From Euwallacea fornicatus (Eukaryota > Arthropoda > Insecta > Coleoptera > Curculionidae): a DNA stretch of 64,000 bases. Location: contig NC_089564.1 of assembly GCF_040115645.1 (NCBI RefSeq), forward strand, positions 2,604,001 to 2,668,000. The letters run 5' to 3'. A model generated the notes under the pieces. That model worked only from the letters and a program-made list of their open reading frames with translations, was not told where the DNA came from and ran no database searches. Position numbers and translations under genes: made by a program. This document shows, piece after piece, positions 58,201 to 64,000 of this stretch. Every line of letters begins with the position of its first letter. The first letter of the stretch is position 1.

Positions 58201-58647
58201 TGGAAATTATTCCTAAATGAAATTATTGCCAACCTAGTATCATACTTTATTAATTGTATTGACATGACTATGATCGTTATATTTGTTGAATAACAAATTG
58301 AGAATCAATACAAGGAATTTTCAGCCTTTATTGATCAGAGGCATAACAAATTGCAGTCTGACACAAATGTAAGGTCTAAGGAGTTTCACAATGCATTAGT
58401 CTGTGGTATCAGTATCTTAATTTACTTATTGCAAGATTATTCTTCTAGACGTTCTCGATTTTTTATTGAGAAAAAGGAACGGATTTCATTCTGAATGTCT
58501 ATCAAATGAAAGGCAACCCCCTAGGGAAGAGAACGATTACCATCTTTCATTGACCCCCTTTATTCGCAATTGTATAACTTTAGTTCAAACTCCACTTGTG
58601 ATTAAATTGCAAATTTGGACAGGTTTCGAATGAAGTGATGAAACATA

Positions 58648-59620
58648 CAGGATGTTGCAAATTCGTGGGCCAATCCGCTAACCAGAGATTCCTTGAGTGA
58701 GTATAATTAGATTTCCTTATGCGACTTTTTTTCTTTAGCACTTTATGTTCACTATACAGTGTTGAAATTGTAAAAAAAAATTATTTTGTTTATAAAATCG
58801 GTGTTTCTTGTGCACTTGGTGCAGACCAATGGTAAACGTGTTGGATTTTTTAAACTAAATATTTCTTTATCTAAATTTTTTACTCTTGAATAATTTTAAT
58901 TTAGTCCTTACTTAAAAAAATATTTCAGCATATTGCCTTTCAATGCACGGCACCCATTTTATTTTTATACAGGGGACGTATCCTTAATAACAAGATGTAT
59001 TGTCACCTGACTATCTTAAATTATCTAAATTAAATTAGAAAATAATTTTTTTTTGATGGTACCGATTAGGATATGTCTCTATATAACACTTATCTGCTAA
59101 ACTAGCATTAGAACTGTAGTTTCTTATAAATGGTAAAAATCATGTACCACGATATCAAAAATCATTGTTATGGTGAATTTTATTATGTTAGCTACATAGC
59201 CATCATTAAGACCACATCAGTCATTTCCAGGAATTATAAATACTCTCCTCTATCGGCCATTTGCGTTAAATTAGTATAATGGAAGAACTTATTTGCAAGT
59301 AAGATTAAAAGTTACTCTGGATATTATCGGAGGGGCGGAGGGAGGAGGCGTTTCCGCGGCTTCCATTTTCCCCACTCTGGCGTAAAATTTTTTTACTCAA
59401 ATTATAGGAAAAGAGCACCCCTTCGAACTGCACACCACTGCAAAATTTCATTAAAATATGTCGAGAAACACCGAAGTTATTAAGATTTTTTTTACGACTT
59501 TAACGGTCTGTATAGCGAATGCAAAAACGGCAAAGGAAAAAGTCGCATAAGGAAAATCAAATTATTTTCGCTCGCGGAATCTATGATTAATAGAGTGGCT
59601 TACTAATTTGCAACACCCTG
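58648..59620. mobile_element. CAGGGTG-ended MITE with IR/DR ends
   Basis: Left end caggatgttgcaaattcg and right end in complement cagggtgttgcaaattag. Arms of about 95 bp, sharing gattttccttatgcgacttttt. TA flanks lie on the outside (58646-58647 and 59621-59622). Inner direct copies of the end are tacagtgttgaaa at 58757 and aacggtctgta ending at 59510, 109-110 bp from the termini. No coding remnant; a cagggga word at 58970 may be a nested end. Confidence 0.82.
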
Positions 59621-59622
59621 TA

Positions 59623-60908
59623 TATCAACTTTGAAGTGTTATGTTAGTTCATTAGTTAGAACGATAATTTGGGTTTGAAACTGGGGTAAACAGCTGGACC
59701 TTAAGGAGAAACATATGGAACATGCGGAACTTGCATACGATCTGCATGGAGCAAAAATTATTTTTTTGCTTACTGTAATTTATACATTTTACAAGAGAAA
59801 ATTGTATAGGCCTGATTACACCGATAATTTTCTAAGTTGCCTTCTCGGTTAACGAAAGCAGAGGAAAATACACGCTATCTTTACCAGGTCAGGGATAATA
59901 CCGAGAACACTGTAGACAACTACTTAAGAAAATGATAATGTCATCATGTTTGTACCAGAAATGGCACTGTTGTAACGTACTAAGAATTTTTATGCTCCTT
60001 TGCCGTGTGCCTTTACATAACTTAGTAGATCCATTAGGCATTTTATGTTGGCGCAGAACTAGATCAGACCCCGAAATGATTAAATTCAATCAGTTTGGCA
60101 ATGTTTTGAGCAATGTTAAGAAAACACTCCGTATAAGGATCGATTCCGCAAAAGACGACTTCCCTTTAAAGTCGAACCTGTGGGTTTCGAAAAATGTTGA
60201 AATTTTGGTATGATACATGCATATTTTTGCACAATATCGAATGCCATAACGGCGTCGTCCCAGATTTGTTAACTGGGGGTTCCTATCTAGCGTAGACGTG
60301 CTTTTATGGTATCGCGCGAACCGTAAAAAATGTTCTTCTAAGGTACTTGAAATTCGTAAGAAATTAATCACCTTTTGAAAACAATTCTTGAGAGGTATCA
60401 AGAAGAAATTCATCGTAGCTTTTATGGGTCACTAGTTAGCCAACGATCATTTAATCACGTCTGAAACGTCTGAAAATTGAAACATAACCCACATTACACA
60501 ATACAGATAAATCTATTGTCTCGGAAATACGTGCAAACGGCCAACAGTTAAGCGGCCAAACAACTTTTCAGCAAATGCAGAACTTCGCAAGCATTAAATC
60601 ATGTTCTGTGAGTGCATCGTGGGATTTTTAATTGTTCAACTGACTTTCGCTATCTATAATCTTGATGTTATTTAAGTGTCTAGGGCCACACCCAGATCGT
60701 GATATCGAAGCGATAATTCTCTGCTGTAAAACGAACACAAGAAGGTTGAATGGATAATGGCTTGACATAATTTCCTATTTGGATACTATCTGGCAACAAC
60801 TACTCAAAGAACTCTTACATCATATCCACTTTATCTTCCATCTTTAAGCGGTTTGAATATTAATAAATTTTCTGATAAGAAGTTTTATTTGGCGGGTAAA
60901 AATTTATA
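59623..60908. other. Intergenic, nothing recognised
   Basis: Overlapping short frames on both strands at 59889-60413 have no recognisable domain. A cactccgta word at about 60126 may be a worn element end. Confidence 0.4.
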
Positions 60909-60910
60909 TA

Positions 60911-61681
60911 CAGGGTGTTTATCAACTACTTGTGCAAACTGCAAAGAGTGAATCTTCGACGAATTTTAAGATGAAGAGTTCGCGCGAACATGGATCGGTT
61001 TTGGTTGATTCTCGAGACACTGGGCTTCGAGCGAAAAATGTTTCTTTTGGTATTTTGATCATATTTTTGTTCGAGAACTTGTCAGTTTGACGAAATTCGA
61101 CATGCTAGGAGTATCGGTGGTCAGAAACTAAAGAATTTCATAGGTTTTTGTTTAACACTAGAAGGCGCAACATACAGTGTTTTACCTGGATTTAAGTAAC
61201 CGTAGCTGTCGCTGAAGCTGTGCATGTACCTACTGCCCTCGGACAACAAAGATGGAGCCAATTTAAATTTTCACAAATTTGGCGATAGCAATTTGTAAAG
61301 TGATAGTATAACATAGTCCATGACGCTAAATAGTGCAAATTTTCCGCATATTTTTCAAAAATTCTCAGTGACTCAACTTACCAACTCCCAGCGCAGGTTT
61401 AAGGTTAAATCCATTTTTTTTCCAAAACGGCTGATTTCAGCGACAAATACTAAGAGTTATCCTTATTTAAACACATGTACGACATTGTATGTAGCGCCCT
61501 CGAAAATCGAACAAAAACCTAAGTATAATTGATAATATAATCAAAATGCCAAACATTTTTTTTCAACCCTGTATCTCGAAACCGAAGCCGTTACAGGCCC
61601 ATGTTCATACGAACTTTTTATCTTAAAATCAGTCAAAGACTGACTGTTTAAAGTTTGAACAAGTACCTAATAAACACCCTG
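60911..61681. mobile_element. CAGGGTG-ended MITE with IR/DR ends
   Basis: Ends cagggtgtttatcaactact and, in complement, cagggtgtttattaggtact; TA flanks at 60909-60910 and 61682-61683; arms about 125 bp. The inner copy on the right (caaccctg ending 61571) is 110 bp from the terminus, and a worn one on the left (cactggg, C at 61020) is 109 bp inside. No coding remnant. Confidence 0.87.
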
Positions 61682-61683
61682 TA

Positions 61684-62884
61684 TGTGGCTGAAATGTGAG
61701 CATCAAAGTTTTCGATGCTCTGCAAAAACTCCAATCACTTATATAATTGCGTAATAGGGCACACCTGTTTAAAATAATGCACTGAAACAGGCAATCTACA
61801 TTTGAAATATATTATCCTCGAGTTTCGTACTATAAGGTAGCTTTATATTTCATATTATGTAGTGTGATTAATTTTGTTTCGTAAATTGGGAACATAGTGG
61901 GTACTGTGTGGGCTGCGGAGAAGTTATTATTTTAGGCCATAAAATTTATCATTTCCGTTCAGGTTAGTTCAGGTTAGTCTATTGTGACTAAGTCTGTCTA
62001 CAATCGCTCAGCAAAGGGTTAGGAAGTGAAATGTTTGCGCAAAAATCTAAAAGTAGCATTGATTATTTACTATCTACCATCTACGGAATAAACCACACAT
62101 TCTTATTTACGGGATAAGAACAGCTTACCGAAAGCAAAAATCATGATAATGCCTTCAAGATACATGACAGTGTATTTCACGGATATTTCCATTGATATAT
62201 TGGAGTTTGTCAGGTCGTTAATGGAAATATGAATGGCTCTATACAGTTAGAAATTTTAGACCGCAGCTAAGCATTTACCAACGCGTATTTTTGTTATGGA
62301 TTACACGGAAATGTTCTGATTCCATCTTGGATCCGGGAAATATGACCTGGCATCAGATCTTATTCAAATATTGTCCTACGCACCCTGAAGTCCGCGTTTC
62401 CTCGCCACTCATTCAGTTATTTCTTCTGCGCCCTTCAACGTTACTGATTTCAGCGTCTCTGAGTGGTTTATTTATTTAAATGATGAACTGAATCCTCGTA
62501 GGGTTCATTAAAATTTCCGTAGAATAAAGATTTTACATAATTTAGAACGCTAATTAATATGAAATTGCCCTGTTTAACGAGTAAATAGTATATCTACTAG
62601 CGAAATTTCCCACCAGGACGAATATTTTATTTTTTTATACTACACAAAAAAAAATCCAAAATTTTAACTTTTGGAAGTATTTTTGTAGTTATTTTCTCTT
62701 GCGGTCAATTTTATTGAATTTTAGCTAAGATCATTTATTATCATTACTTAATTGGAAACTACGTCGAACGATTAATACCTATGATTCTTTCAATATTGTT
62801 CGATTAGCAATATCGGAGACTCAACCGGCCTATACACCTTAGCGGAATTGCTTCAAAATAACTGAACACCTTTTTATTATATTA
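61684..62884. other. Intergenic, nothing recognised
   Basis: No coding signal or complete element. Confidence 0.4.
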
Positions 62885-62886
62885 TA

Positions 62887-63610
62887 CAGGGTGTCCCACA
62901 AGTGTTTCATTATATTTCAGTGGGTAATAGTACATTGAAAAATAATATGACTCCCTATATAAACCATATTCCAATAATGCTTCATTAAGAAGATACAGGG
63001 TGTTAAACTTAAAACACACCTGGAATATTTCAACGTATCAGAGTATCAATGAACAGGCGAGCTCAATTATGTATTGAACAAAATGGCCACCAATTTGAAC
63101 AATTTCTATAATGTTATAGCAAATAAATAATATTTAAAACAAACTTAGTATTATTAAAACCATTTAGAGAATATCGTGCATATAGACGGTATTCAATTTT
63201 TTACTGGCAAACGATACGTCGGACGAAAAAGAGTCAAGTGAGCATTTCTTTCCTAAATGAAATTAAACTTCTAAAAATAATTTTTATTTTGATAAAAAGC
63301 AGTGGCGCACCATGTTTTTCTTTAAAAATGTGCTGAGAGGTGTCCGTACGCACGTCACTGGTGAAACGAAAAATAGCCCTTTTGCATAAATAAATGCGTC
63401 TACATTAACTCTCAAAACATGCCAAATTTCACTTACATATCTCAAACGGTTTTGAATATATCAATAAAAGTTAGATTTTTTAAGTAAAGTTTAACACCCT
63501 GTATCTTCTTAATGAAGCATTATTGGAATATGGTTTATATAGGGAGTCATATTATTTTTCAATGTACTATTACCCACTGAAATATAATGAAACACTTGTG
63601 GGACACCCTG
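62887..63610. mobile_element. CAGGGTG-ended MITE with near-identical IR/DR ends
   Basis: 724 bp. Arms of about 125 bp are nearly identical, starting cagggtgtcccacaagtg, with TA flanks at 62885-62886 and 63611-63612. Inner direct copies gatacagggtgttaaac (C at 62996) and the mirror copy ending 63501 each lie 109 bp from the terminal base. This is the clearest example of the doubled-end layout. The unique middle has no coding capacity. Confidence 0.93.
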
Positions 63611-63612
63611 TA

Positions 63613-64000
63613 TATCTTTTTTTATTATAGATTTGTTTATACCGAGCATCCATTTCCTTAAACGCAAAGGTTACTCCCATTTTCATTTTTTGCTCTATTT
63701 TTTCTTTACTCCTTGCCATGGTGCCCCCCTCTTTTGACATTTCGTCTTTCTCAAGAAAAACCGCAGTCTTGAGCTATATTTGTAATTCAAATTTGAGTGC
63801 TATGAAAATTCAGGAACTTCGAGTATTCGTTGAATCGATTTGCGAACGAACTCGTATTGCGTGCGTGAAAAATTTTGATTTCATCAGCGGTAAAAAAAGG
63901 GAAAAAATGGAAATCACACTAGATACCTGCACATTACTATTAATCTGTATTGTGCTTCTATGAACGAGACATGAGAGGCGCTAAAGATCGTTCTTTTTCT
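63613..64000. other. Intergenic, nothing recognised
   Basis: An 81-codon frame at 63718-63963 has no recognisable domain. Nothing else to report to the window edge. Confidence 0.4.

Noticed and set aside
59889..60413. Overlapping frames on both strands
   Set aside because: No domain, mutual antisense overlap, no supporting signals.

Overview
This is an AT-rich eukaryotic (insect) genomic window, most likely from a beetle. The evidence is protein-coding genes split by GT-AG introns (several only 53-57 bp, others 1-5 kb), an insect fused-lobes-type hexosaminidase, and a dense load of DNA transposons typical of arthropods. The beetle assignment is an inference from the short introns and from the abundance of TA-flanked CAGGGTG-ended elements; it was not tested.

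Host genes. (1) About 956-21371 (+): eight 3'-terminal exons of a GH20 beta-N-acetylglucosaminidase of the fused lobes (fdl) type, 582 codons in one continuous phase; the N-terminal exon(s) lie upstream of the window. (2) 35368-42448 (-): a complete-looking seven-exon orphan class A GPCR of 452 residues, with one GC-AG intron and a PPxY motif in the tail. (3) 36772-36845 (-): an intact tRNA-Asn(GTT) inside a GPCR intron. (4) 45010-45558 (+): a small two-exon secreted protein rich in His, Tyr and Gly. No other host gene is convincing.

Mobile DNA dominates the rest. At 27592-33971 lies a very young Ty3/gypsy LTR retrotransposon (-) with LTRs that look identical, a GTAT duplication, a tRNA-Ser-type primer site, gag, pol in the -1 frame after an AAATTTT slippery site, and only a membrane-anchor scrap where env would be. 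Cut-and-paste elements include a broken Tc1-like element (3848-5274), another Tc1-like relic (50.0-50.6 kb), two mariner relics (7.8-8.7 and 50.8-51.8 kb), a Harbinger deletion derivative (19196-20003), and many TA-flanked elements with CAGGGTG ends. Some of the last group still carry pieces of an IS630/Tc1-like transposase (DUF4817-like helix-turn-helix plus DDE_3-like catalytic end).

The most interesting structural signal is that at least seven of these CAGGGTG elements, with otherwise unrelated sequence, repeat the terminal motif in direct orientation about 110 bp (one case about 124 bp) inside each end. This is an IR/DR-like layout comparable to Sleeping Beauty/Tc3-type ends. Other notable structures are a nearly perfect 606-bp-arm foldback at 46514-47907, and a foldback whose centre is exactly ten 36-bp tandem units (13012-13371).

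The large introns of both multi-exon genes are largely explained by these insertions; the splice sites and reading phase of the host genes remain intact.
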